64,000 nt of DNA from Desnuesiella massiliensis (GTDB lineage Bacteria; Bacillota; Clostridia; Clostridiales; Clostridiaceae), in the NCBI RefSeq assembly GCF_001403615.1, contig NZ_LN879455.1, positions 682,001 to 746,000 on the forward strand, read 5' to 3'. The stretch's first letter is position 1. Every line of letters starts with the position of its first letter. Shown here piece after piece: positions 1-7,867 of the stretch. The notes under the pieces were generated by a model that did not search any database, was not told the origin of the DNA, and worked only from the letters and a program-made list of their open reading frames with translations. The translations under genes were made by a program, and so were the position numbers.

Positions 1-437
1 AAATTGGGAATTGTTGATTTTTTTTTCATAGCCTTAGCAGTATCTATAAGCTTAAGCTCACCAGAAGGCATTACGAAGATATGAAATATTGCTGCATCTT
101 GCCTCAAATAGCCAACCTTAATCATAGCCTCATATAGTTCTATGAGTTTCTTTGAGAGTTGAGGAGTCAATTTTTGCTTTGATAAGTATTCGTTTAATTC
201 AATACCATTAATATATTCCCTTACGATGTAGTTTGCACCGTATTCATAAAGTATAGGAAAATTCATATCTCCTTAAGCCATTAATAAAGTTTTTAGTTCC
301 TCCTTGCACTCTTTTTTTCTTTTAAAAACTTTTATGCACTTTTGGAAGTCTATTCGATATACCTTACCTTGGGTACCTTTGCCTATAAATTCTAAATCTT
401 TTATATTTATATCTATATTTAGCCTAATGTTAATCAC
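1..437 (-). pseudogene. Protein-kinase-like gene interrupted by an in-frame stop, 3' end outside the window
   Basis: Reading the minus strand from a GTG at 437 gives a glycine-rich loop (GKGTQGKVYRID), a lysine-containing strand (KCIKVFKRKK), then after the stop a segment with YIVREYINGIELNEYL and GELKLIDTAKAMKK, in the order expected for a small eukaryotic-like or RIO-type protein kinase. The frame is open on both sides of one TAA at 273-275, where a single C-to-T change from CAA (Gln) would explain the break. An ATG at 264-266 just after the stop is preceded by a GGAG-like sequence, so a shorter product starting there is possible. The family assignment rests on motif reading only. The gene runs off the left edge, so the C-terminus cannot be judged. 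Confidence 0.6.
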
Positions 438-560
438 CTGTTTCTAAAACAATCTCAATGTCAATATATGCGGAGGATTATATCTTAGGAACATTTAAAT
501 TATGAGAGATATAGAATAATTAGTGAAGAAAATTATAGTTATGATGAGAATAAACATCAT

Positions 561-589
561 TTGACAATGAATTATTAATCGATTATTAT
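561..589 (+). promoter_or_regulatory. Sigma-A promoter for the mevalonate cluster
   Basis: TTGACA at 561-566, a 17-bp spacer and TATTAT at 584-589 make a near-consensus housekeeping promoter, about 60 bp upstream of the mevalonate kinase ATG at 651. Confidence 0.65.
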
Positions 590-650
590 TATTGATAGAT
601 ATTGGTTTAAATTAAAAATAGTTTATGAAAGAACAGAAGGATAGATATAT

Positions 651-1616
651 ATGAATACAATTTCTAATAAAATAGCTGTTGGTGATGCGCATAGCAAGTT
701 GATTTTAGTTGGTGAACATGCAGTTGTTTACGGGAAACCTGCCATTGCTATGCCGTTCTCCTTAAAGGTAAGTTCTAGGATTCAAAAGTCCTATGGAACT
801 ATTATGTTTGAATCTGATATTTATAAGGGTTCCATTAACAACATGCCAGTTGAAATGAAAGGAATCTCAGAGTGTATTAAAAAAACATTACATTATTTAA
901 GTGAACCTTTTGAGGGTTTATCCATTGAAATCCATTCATCTATCCCATTAGGAAGGGGATTAGGCTCTAGTTCTGCAGTGGCTATGGCCATTGTAAGAAG
1001 CTTGTTTGCCTTCTACGAACAAAAGCTTTCGCAAAAGGAATTGTTTTATTTTGTTCAAATTGCTGAAACCTATGCTCATGGAAGCCCCAGCGGAATTGAT
1101 ATGGCTGCCGAAGCCAGTGAATGTCCTATATGGTTTGAAAAGGGGAAAGAGGCAATTCCTCTTGAGGTAGGTAAGCCTTTATACATGGTGGTTGGGGATA
1201 CTGGTCGAAAAGGTGATACCCGTACCGCCGTTGAGAATGTGAGAAATAGATATGGTTTAAATCCGGAAAAAGTACAGAAATCATTGGATGAAATAGGGAG
1301 GATTGCAGAGGAGGCCAAGGAGGCTCTTTTGCATGAAGATATGCTTACCCTTGGAAAGTTACTTGATCGTAATCAGGAAGAGCTTATGACTCTAGGTGTC
1401 AGTGATGATGTTCTCAATGTATTGGTTGAAGCTGCAAGGAATAAAGGGGCATTAGGGGCTAAATTGACTGGAAGCGGTCTTGGAGGTTGTATGATAGCTC
1501 TTGCTAATAGTAGGGAGCATGCCAAGGTAATAGCAGAGGAATTATTAAAATCAGGTGCTTTTAAAGCCTGGTATTTTTCAACAGAGGGTGATTTTAATGA
1601 AAGCTCCATCTTGTAA
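651..1616 (+). CDS. mvk: Mevalonate kinase
   Basis: This 321-residue GHMP kinase would phosphorylate mevalonate with ATP to give 5-phosphomevalonate in the cytosol, the first step of the lower mevalonate pathway to isopentenyl diphosphate. The N-terminal motif KLILVGEHAVVYGKPAIA (about 16-33), the glycine-rich ATP loop PLGRGLGSSSA (99-109), the GSPSGID block (about 144-150, catalytic Asp) and the C-terminal KLTGSGLGGC motif are all present, and the length is normal for the family. The start ATG at 651 follows a GAAGGAT ribosome binding site. The next genes encode diphosphomevalonate decarboxylase, a transporter and phosphomevalonate kinase on the same strand, which supports the assignment over other GHMP kinases such as galactokinase. 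Confidence 0.93.
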   Translation: MNTISNKIAVGDAHSKLILVGEHAVVYGKPAIAMPFSLKVSSRIQKSYGTIMFESDIYKGSINNMPVEMKGISECIKKTLHYLSEPFEGLSIEIHSSIPLGRGLGSSSAVAMAIVRSLFAFYEQKLSQKELFYFVQIAETYAHGSPSGIDMAAEASECPIWFEKGKEAIPLEVGKPLYMVVGDTGRKGDTRTAVENVRNRYGLNPEKVQKSLDEIGRIAEEAKEALLHEDMLTLGKLLDRNQEELMTLGVSDDVLNVLVEAARNKGALGAKLTGSGLGGCMIALANSREHAKVIAEELLKSGAFKAWYFSTEGDFNESSIL

Positions 1617-1763
1617 AATAATAGTGTAATCAGCAATGTTGGTGAATAGAAAGATTTAACTGATGGATTTATAAATTAGCTGAAAAGCATAAATAGCAAA
1701 AATAAAAAGCAAAATACTAATAATATTTTCTATGTTTCTTAGAAATAAAAGGAGGATAACTAA

Positions 1764-2741
1764 ATGCAAGCTACAGCAAAAGCAAATACCAATATTGCAT
1801 TGATTAAATATTGGGGAAAGCGGGATGATACCTTGTTTTTGCCTATGAATAGCAGTCTGTCTATTACCCTTGATGGATTTTACACCATAACCACTGTTGA
1901 ATTTTGTAAGGAGCTTGCTAAAGATGCTTTTTTCTTAAATAACCGTCCAGCAAGTGAAAGGGAGTTCAATAAGGTATCGCAATTTCTTAATCATATAAGG
2001 AACTTAGCTGGTATTCACTTACCAGCAGTGGTTACCTCTGAAAATAAAGTACCTACAGCAGCGGGATTTGCTTCTTCAGCCTCAGGCTTTGCTGCATTAG
2101 CAGCTGCGGCAGCAAAGGCGGCAAATTTGGAGTTAAGCAAAAAGGAACTATCCATACTTGCTCGTCAAGGCTCAGGATCTGCCTGCCGTTCTATTTATGG
2201 TGGGTATGTAGAATGGCAAAAGGGCATAGAGTCAGATGGAAGTGATTCCTTTGCAAATCAGCTTTTGCCTGAAGAGGATTGGAATATTAGTATACTTTCG
2301 GTTTTAGTAGCTTCAGAAGAAAAAAAGGTATCCAGCAGAGAAGGTATGAAGCGAACTGTGGACACATCACCCTTTTATGATGGGTGGCTTCATACTGTTC
2401 AAAAGGATTTTGAAACTGCAAAAGAGGCTATAAAGTCCAAAGATTTTGAAAAGCTAGGAAAGGTAGTGGAAGCCAATTCTCTAAAGATGCATGCTACCAT
2501 GCTTGGAGCTGAACCGCCCATTTTGTATTGGCAAAGCGGAACCATGGAGATAATGCACCACATACAAAAACTTAGGTTATCAGGTATTCTCGCTTATTTT
2601 ACCATAGATGCAGGTGCAAATGTGAAAGTGCTTTGTTTACCTTCAGATGAACAATCCGTGTACGAGTCTCTATTAACTTTGCCTGCTGTTCAAAGCGTTA
2701 TTACATGTCATCCGGGTTCAGGAGTTACGTATTTATCTTGA
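1764..2741 (+). CDS. mvaD: Diphosphomevalonate decarboxylase
   Basis: The 325-residue enzyme should convert mevalonate 5-diphosphate, with ATP, to isopentenyl diphosphate, CO2 and phosphate. Diagnostic family features are ANTNIALIKYWGKRD (residues 7-21), NSSLSITLDG (29-38), the phosphate loop TAAGFASSASGFAAL (98-112) and the RQGSGSACRSIYGGYVEW block (about 134-151); a C-terminal IDAGANVKVL segment completes the active site. The start at 1764 has a strong AAAGGAGGATAAC ribosome binding site. A gap of 147 bp to mvk shows no terminator and no other gene, so the two are probably co-transcribed. Confidence 0.95.
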   Translation: MQATAKANTNIALIKYWGKRDDTLFLPMNSSLSITLDGFYTITTVEFCKELAKDAFFLNNRPASEREFNKVSQFLNHIRNLAGIHLPAVVTSENKVPTAAGFASSASGFAALAAAAAKAANLELSKKELSILARQGSGSACRSIYGGYVEWQKGIESDGSDSFANQLLPEEDWNISILSVLVASEEKKVSSREGMKRTVDTSPFYDGWLHTVQKDFETAKEAIKSKDFEKLGKVVEANSLKMHATMLGAEPPILYWQSGTMEIMHHIQKLRLSGILAYFTIDAGANVKVLCLPSDEQSVYESLLTLPAVQSVITCHPGSGVTYLS

Positions 2742-2799
2742 AATAAATAAAATCTATTAAATATATAATAAAACAATTTCAACAATAGGAGTTAGATTA

Positions 2800-3072
2800 A
2801 TGAATAGTGAAAATGCAAAATTAAATGAATCACCTAAAGGAAAGGATTGTAAAAAGAATATAGAGGTCTGGGAGGATGTAGTACGTATTAAGGATTTGGT
2901 TATAGCACTTGTTATATGTAGTGCTACTGCATTTGGTGGATATATTGTAGCACCAAATAAGCCTCCAAAGCCTCTATTATTTGGTTTATTAGGAGCAATA
3001 ATAGGATTTGTAATATGTAGTATTATTATTAAACCTAAAAGAATATTTATAGAAACTAATCAGGAGGATTAA
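2800..3072 (+). CDS. Small membrane protein paired with a TctA-like permease
   Basis: A 90-residue protein with a charged, lysine-rich N-terminus (about 1-28), two hydrophobic segments (about 32-50 and 58-77) separated by the turn APNKPPKP, and a short polar tail. Its stop is one base from the start of the permease gene and its ATG is preceded by an AGGAG site, so it is a real, tightly coupled gene. In tripartite tricarboxylate transporters a small membrane subunit (TctB) accompanies the large permease TctA. This protein could fill that role, but at 90 residues and two segments it is shorter than usual TctB proteins, and I see no sequence motif that proves the relationship. Function unknown. 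Confidence 0.7.
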   Translation: MNSENAKLNESPKGKDCKKNIEVWEDVVRIKDLVIALVICSATAFGGYIVAPNKPPKPLLFGLLGAIIGFVICSIIIKPKRIFIETNQED

Positions 3073-3073
3073 C

Positions 3074-4432
3074 ATGAGTATTACTTTGATTTTACAGATG
3101 ATTCTTGCTTCTGCTATTGCAGCGGTAATGTATACAGTGATTGGAGCTGCTCCAGGAGCTGATGAAACTGCAACTATTGCACCTATTACATTAGTGTTGG
3201 TTTTATCAGGATTACAGCCTGTTGTAATCCTGTCCTTCTTTATATCAGCTATTGTTGCAAGTAAATTGATAGATGCTGTGCCTATATCAATAGCAGGAAT
3301 TCCTGCCGGTGTTATGTCTACTCCTATGGTAGAACATGCAATGGTACTAAAAAAGAATGGATTAACAGATACTAGTATTAGAAAGATTGCCTCAGGTGCA
3401 ATTGTTGGTACTATGATTTCAATACCTGTTAGTTTATTTTTAGCTAAGGCTTTAGTACCTTTTGCAAATGTTATTAAGCAATATGGAGATCCAGTATTTT
3501 TCATTGGAGCCATATTGCTAGCTTTAATGAGTAAAAATAAGTGGATTTCTCTTGCTGTAATACTACCTTTTGCTATACTTATTCAAGGTCTTAGATATCT
3601 TTATTGGGGTATTGGAGCTGTGCCAAAAGGAACTAATGTATTTACATCATTCTTTTTAGCAATTACAATAGGGCCTGTTATATTAACTCTATTTGAACTA
3701 TTAAATAAAGAGAAGAGAGACAGCCTTAAAAGATTTGACAAGAATATAATTCATTTAAGAAGTACAGAAGAAATTAAAAAATTTCCCAATCCATTTAAAA
3801 TCTTAACCAAAAAGGAGGTTGGGTATAGTGCACTGGCTTCGCTTATTGGAACAGTTACCTTTATTTTAAGTCCTGTTGGGCTTACTACCTTCTTAGGGGA
3901 GTTGTTTGCTAGTGGCACAAAAGACCCTGTGGAAAAAGCTTCTCTTGCTGTATCCTGCATGGAAGCATTAGCACAGGCAACTTATTTTTCAGGAACATTA
4001 ATTCCTCTTATTGCTCTTGGAATACCATTATCTCCAATGGCACTTGGACCGGCAAATCCATTATTTAATGCTCCTCCGGTATTTACGCTACAGCATAATA
4101 TACACCATATATTAACTAGCTCAGATTTTGTTATAGCAACTGTAATCGGGGCAGCTGTTGCTGCGGCTTTTACATACTATGTTACGGTAAAGTACTCACA
4201 GCAAATATGTACCTTTGTATTCAAAAAAATACCACATGAAGCAATGCTAGGCTTGTTCTTTAGCTTGGTATTGTTACTTGCTTTTATGGATGCGGGATTA
4301 GTTAATGTTGCTGGAGTATTACTAATTGGTATTGTAGCCGGTGTATTACATCGCTTAGGAGTTAATTATGGTGTACAATTTATGATTTTGTATTCTGCGC
4401 CATGGATTACTAAAATACTAGCAGGTCAGTAG
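3074..4432 (+). CDS. TctA-family (tripartite tricarboxylate transporter) large permease
   Basis: A 452-residue polytopic membrane protein with roughly eleven hydrophobic stretches. The segment GAAPGADETATIAPITL near residues 23-40 and the stretch IPAGVMSTPMVEHAMVLKKNG (about 75-96) resemble the two conserved regions of TctA permeases (PG..., then a PG/T..DG-like block). TctA proteins take up carboxylates with a periplasmic or lipid-anchored TctC receptor; no TctC gene is present here. The gene sits between diphosphomevalonate decarboxylase and phosphomevalonate kinase, with an AGGAGG site and a 1-bp gap to the small membrane gene upstream. Import of mevalonate or a related carboxylate is a reasonable inference from context, but the substrate is not shown by sequence. 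Confidence 0.72.
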   Translation: MSITLILQMILASAIAAVMYTVIGAAPGADETATIAPITLVLVLSGLQPVVILSFFISAIVASKLIDAVPISIAGIPAGVMSTPMVEHAMVLKKNGLTDTSIRKIASGAIVGTMISIPVSLFLAKALVPFANVIKQYGDPVFFIGAILLALMSKNKWISLAVILPFAILIQGLRYLYWGIGAVPKGTNVFTSFFLAITIGPVILTLFELLNKEKRDSLKRFDKNIIHLRSTEEIKKFPNPFKILTKKEVGYSALASLIGTVTFILSPVGLTTFLGELFASGTKDPVEKASLAVSCMEALAQATYFSGTLIPLIALGIPLSPMALGPANPLFNAPPVFTLQHNIHHILTSSDFVIATVIGAAVAAAFTYYVTVKYSQQICTFVFKKIPHEAMLGLFFSLVLLLAFMDAGLVNVAGVLLIGIVAGVLHRLGVNYGVQFMILYSAPWITKILAGQ

Positions 4433-4500
4433 AGAAAATATGTTATAAGTTTTGAGCATTACTTTTAAAATAGCCTAATAATTTGAAGGGAGGAATAAAT

Positions 4501-5652
4501 ATGACTTACTCAAGCTATAAGGTAAAAACACCAGGAAAACTCATGATTGCAGGAGAGTATGCTGTGCTCGAGCCAAAGCAAAAGGCTGTGGTCATTGGGA
4601 TAAATCGTTATGTAACAGTTCATATAAAGCCTTGCAAGCAAAATAAGCCTTCCCTTTCGCAAAGGGGATCAGAGGATATCACATGGGAAATAAGGGATGG
4701 AAAGGTGCAATTTAGTGTAGATGATTCGTCATTAGGCTTTATTAAAAATTCCATCTCTGTGGTGAAGCAGTTTTTACAAGAGAAGTCAGTGATATTGCAT
4801 CCCTTTCAGTTAGAGATTAGAAGTGATCTTGATGATCCCTTAACGGGTAAAAAATATGGACTTGGTTCAAGTGCTGCCGTGGTGGTGGCAGTTATTTCAG
4901 CTATGCTGCAGCTAAGTAGAGAAGTAAAAGAACCTCCTGCTCTTGAAGAAATTTTTAAACTATCAGCCATTGCTCATTTAAAAACTCAAGAAAATGGTTC
5001 CGGAGCCGATGTGGCTGCTGCTGTTTATGGAGGATGGATTGAGTATTCTGCCTTTGATGGGAAATGGCTATTAAATCAATTAGAGCAAGGGATGAAACTT
5101 AGATCTGTCATAGAGAAACCTTGGCCAAACCTCTCTATTAGACCATTAACCCCTCCACCCTTGCTTCAGTTAGCGGTGGGATGGACAAAAAAAACAGCAG
5201 CAACAGCACCGATGATTAGGAGTTTTCAACATTTTCGTCATCAAAATATAGAAGCTTACAAGGAATTTTTAAGTGAAAGCTCTATTGCAGTAGAAGCATT
5301 GATACAAAGCTTTGAAGCAAGAGACTATACGGAGTCTATTAATAGTGTTGCACAAAACCGCAAAGCTCTATTGAAACTAGGTGAAGAGGCTGGTATCACC
5401 ATTGAGACTGATAAGTTAAAAACTCTATGTTCTATTGCTGAAACCTTTGGAAGCGGTAAATCATCGGGAGCAGGAGGCGGAGATTGTGGTATTGCTTTTT
5501 TAAAGGATAGTGCTTCAATGGAAGAGCTACATAATGCATGGAAAGAGGCTGATATTACTCCTTTAAATTTAACTGTATCTAATACAGGAGTTTCTATAGA
5601 GAAGATAGCTGTGAATTATGAAGGCAATGTCAGGAATACAAACAAAGGTTAA
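4501..5652 (+). CDS. mvaK2: Phosphomevalonate kinase
   Basis: A 383-residue GHMP kinase that should phosphorylate 5-phosphomevalonate to the 5-diphosphate, feeding MvaD. Motifs are TPGKLMIAGEYAVLEP (10-25), the ATP loop KKYGLGSSAAVVVAV (about 117-131), ENGSGADVAAAVYGGWI in the middle and SGKSSGAGGGDCG near the C-terminus, all typical of Gram-positive phosphomevalonate kinases. An upstream in-frame ATG at 4483 exists, but GGGAGG at about 4488-4494 is well placed for the ATG at 4501, so I use that. It is the last gene of the cluster; an inverted repeat follows at 5706-5739. Confidence 0.93.
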   Translation: MTYSSYKVKTPGKLMIAGEYAVLEPKQKAVVIGINRYVTVHIKPCKQNKPSLSQRGSEDITWEIRDGKVQFSVDDSSLGFIKNSISVVKQFLQEKSVILHPFQLEIRSDLDDPLTGKKYGLGSSAAVVVAVISAMLQLSREVKEPPALEEIFKLSAIAHLKTQENGSGADVAAAVYGGWIEYSAFDGKWLLNQLEQGMKLRSVIEKPWPNLSIRPLTPPPLLQLAVGWTKKTAATAPMIRSFQHFRHQNIEAYKEFLSESSIAVEALIQSFEARDYTESINSVAQNRKALLKLGEEAGITIETDKLKTLCSIAETFGSGKSSGAGGGDCGIAFLKDSASMEELHNAWKEADITPLNLTVSNTGVSIEKIAVNYEGNVRNTNKG

Positions 5653-5705
5653 AAGATATTAAATGTCATAAGATTAATAAAAACATAGATATTATATTGA
5701 TTGTA

Positions 5706-5739
5706 AAGACCACGTTGGAGTAAAGTTCAATGTGGTCTT
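5706..5739 (+). terminator. Inverted repeat after the mevalonate cluster
   Basis: AAGACCAC at 5706-5713 pairs with GTGGTCTT at 5732-5739, extended inward by TTG/CAA. The T-run is poor, so it may be a weak terminator or an mRNA-end structure. Confidence 0.5.
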
Positions 5740-5925
5740 AAATAATTAATAGAGCTAAAATATGATATAATTAAAGGAAAAAATTGAAACATGTGTTTAA
5801 AGGGCAATGAAAATGAAAAAGAGGAAAAAGTCATCAAGTAAAGAAATCTATGATGAGTATAATCAAGAAATATGAAATATAAGATAGTGTTATTTCTGAA
5901 GAGATAAATTAGGAGGAGAATTAAT

Positions 5926-7098
5926 ATGTTATCACAAGATAAAATAAAAAGTTTAATACACCATTCAAATTTTGACCTATGTAAATATGCATTAGAATAT
6001 TTCAGTGAGAGCTTTAGTAAAGATGAAGAAGTTTTAGGTTTAGCTTTAGAGGTTATAGAAAAACTAAATTCTTTTGATGAAAGAAAGGTATTAATATATC
6101 TTTCCAACTTATATATTAATGAAGAAAATTTTATAACCATATTAAATAAACTTTCAAGAAAAAATTCTAATTATGATCTTTATGAGAAAATACTTATTAA
6201 TGCAGAAATAAGTTTATTAGAAAAGTATGAAAAACAATTAAATACAGCAATAAAATTAATGAAAAATTCATTTAAGCAAAGGATTATAGTACATAATAAA
6301 ACTACTAATGAATTGTTAGAAGAACTTAAGAAGTTTTCTGAAAAAAATAATAATAAGTATATTAATGAGTTTGATTTTAAATATGGTAAAAACATAGCAT
6401 ATGAACTAAGCATGAGGAAAGATATACCGATAGATAAGCTATTAAAAGACTTTAAACAAAATGGGGTAGAAGATGAATATGATGGATACTATGAAGGATA
6501 TTTAGCCTATTTGTTTGGTGAATTAAAAGAAGAAAAGGCGATATCGCTGCTTATTCCTAAATTAGGTAGTGAGGGAGATTTAATTAATGAAGAAGCGATG
6601 AAAGGCTTAGGTAAAATAGGAAGTGATAAAGTAGTAGAGGAAATATATCAAAATTTTAAAAATAATACGTGGGAATATAAATTATTTGCTTCAGGAGTAC
6701 TTACAATAATAAAGACAGAATACAGCGAAAAAATTAATGAAGAATTATTTATGCAGGAAGAAGACCTTTCTATAAAAACAGAATTGGCTGCTAATTTATG
6801 CAAGCTGTTCTCAAAGCAAGCTATTGAACCAATTAAGGAGATGATATTAAAAGAAGGATACGATGAGGATAATAGAGATTTAAGAGAAGATTTAATATAT
6901 AACGCTATAGCTAATAATGTGGAGTTTGAAGAAATGAGCAGCTGGCTAAAAGATTTGGAAAAAGAAAAGAGTAGAACAAATAATATTTTTAAGTCAACGC
7001 TACCTATAGCTAATCAAAATAAGATAGGAAGAAATGAAACTTGCCCATGCGGAAGTGGAAAAAAGTACAAGAAGTGTTGTGGAACATCCGAAAAGTAG
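5926..7098 (+). CDS. HEAT-like repeat protein with C-terminal SEC-C zinc motif
   Basis: A 390-residue cytosolic protein. The last 25 residues hold a textbook SEC-C motif (IGRNETCPCGSGKKYKKCCG), a zinc-binding tail found at the end of SecA and in many otherwise unrelated bacterial proteins. The central part (about 160-330) is built of amphipathic helices such as AISLLIPKLGSEGDLINEEAMKGLGKIG, which look like HEAT or PBS-lyase-type repeats. The N-terminal 150 residues are helical and lysine/glutamate-rich. The ATG follows AGGAGG. No enzymatic motif is visible; a scaffold or binding role is the most that can be said. Confidence 0.75.
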   Translation: MLSQDKIKSLIHHSNFDLCKYALEYFSESFSKDEEVLGLALEVIEKLNSFDERKVLIYLSNLYINEENFITILNKLSRKNSNYDLYEKILINAEISLLEKYEKQLNTAIKLMKNSFKQRIIVHNKTTNELLEELKKFSEKNNNKYINEFDFKYGKNIAYELSMRKDIPIDKLLKDFKQNGVEDEYDGYYEGYLAYLFGELKEEKAISLLIPKLGSEGDLINEEAMKGLGKIGSDKVVEEIYQNFKNNTWEYKLFASGVLTIIKTEYSEKINEELFMQEEDLSIKTELAANLCKLFSKQAIEPIKEMILKEGYDEDNRDLREDLIYNAIANNVEFEEMSSWLKDLEKEKSRTNNIFKSTLPIANQNKIGRNETCPCGSGKKYKKCCGTSEK

Positions 7099-7234
7099 TT
7101 AATATGCAGTATATTATTATGCTTAATAGGACTATACACAACTAACATGCCATTTTGATAGCTTTAGCCAATGGATAATAATAAGGGGATGCAGAGGCAT
7201 TGGATACTATGTTAGTAGTAAAGTGGAGGTTGCT

Positions 7235-7417
7235 ATGAATAATGTTATATATGAAAAAGTAAATTTAAATCAAAATCTACCTGCCTTGGTGGGATACTTT
7301 GGTGAAGAGAATTTCGATATGAAAAAACAGTTCTATATACCACCTCATTGGCATAGAAGTATAGAAATGACATTTGTTAAAAAATTAAAAAATAACATTA
7401 AAATGGACAAAAAATAA
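7235..7417 (+). pseudogene. N-terminal remnant of an AraC-type regulator
   Basis: A 60-residue open frame whose sequence (ALVGYFGEENFDMKKQF, then IPPHWHRSIEMTFV) is like the start of the sugar-binding cupin domain of AraC-family regulators, where a histidine-rich PHWHR-type segment is common. After about 45 residues it turns into a lysine/asparagine-rich tail and stops; no cupin remainder and no helix-turn-helix domains follow. It retains a good GGAGG site and ATG at 7235. I read it as a truncated gene; an unrelated small protein cannot be excluded. Confidence 0.55.
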
Positions 7418-7463
7418 CAACAATAATTAAATAAAAAATGATAACCTTTAAATAAGGAAAGGG

Positions 7464-7498
7464 AACGCGCATATTTAGTTAAAAACAAAGTGCGCGTT
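7464..7498. terminator. GC-rich inverted repeat
   Basis: AACGCGCA at 7464-7471 and TGCGCGTT at 7491-7498 form a perfect 8-bp stem around a 19-nt AT-rich loop, the most GC-rich stem in this neighbourhood. It lies after the AraC remnant. The following TTAATTTT is a weak T-tract. Confidence 0.5.
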
Positions 7499-7557
7499 TA
7501 ATTTTACAATATTATAAAAACGATTTATGTATAGAATTAAGAAGGGAGGGGTAATAT

Positions 7558-7835
7558 TGATTCATCAACTGGACGTATTTATGCTCCAGGTGCATTATTA
7601 TACAATGTAAATATACAATTTACAATGCATCTTAGATCCTGAGAAAATTTTAATTGGTGGAGGTATTTCTAAACAAGCAATTTTAGTGAAAAAAATTAGA
7701 GAAAATTTACAAAAAATATATGCAACAATCCTATTTGATATTCCACATGCCATAGTAGATACATGTAAATATTTTAATGATTCTAATCTGATTGGAGCTT
7801 TATATAATTATTATCTACAATTTCCAGAAGAATAA
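7558..7835 (+). pseudogene. ROK-family sugar kinase remnant (internal deletion and frame change)
   Basis: Two ROK-like pieces lie next to each other in different frames. The first, near 7560-7613, encodes DSSTGRIYAPGALLYNVN, which fits the region after the PGAVD motif of ROK kinases. The second, from about 7614 to a TAA at 7833-7835, encodes YNLQCILDPEKILIGGGIS and a normal ROK C-terminus. The intact ROK gene at 50571-51473 has the same blocks (PGAVDDARG..., YNLQYIYDPEMIVIGGAIS) about 170 residues apart, so the middle of this copy has been deleted. A GGGAGGGG site precedes the fragment. Function is certainly lost. Confidence 0.7.
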
Positions 7836-7867
7836 AACATGAAATATTAAAAGGGAGAAATAAAAGA

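Noticed and set aside
2989..3513. A 174-residue minus-strand open frame over the small membrane gene and permease
   Set aside because: It lies opposite two coupled genes with good ribosome binding sites, and its composition is that of an antisense shadow.
5814..5876. A 20-residue lysine-rich small frame before the SEC-C gene
   Set aside because: It has only a weak upstream purine stretch and no conserved feature; likely chance.
5727..6140. A 137-residue minus-strand open frame opposite the SEC-C gene
   Set aside because: No ribosome binding site and a sequence of repeated F/S/L residues that mirrors the AT-rich sense gene.
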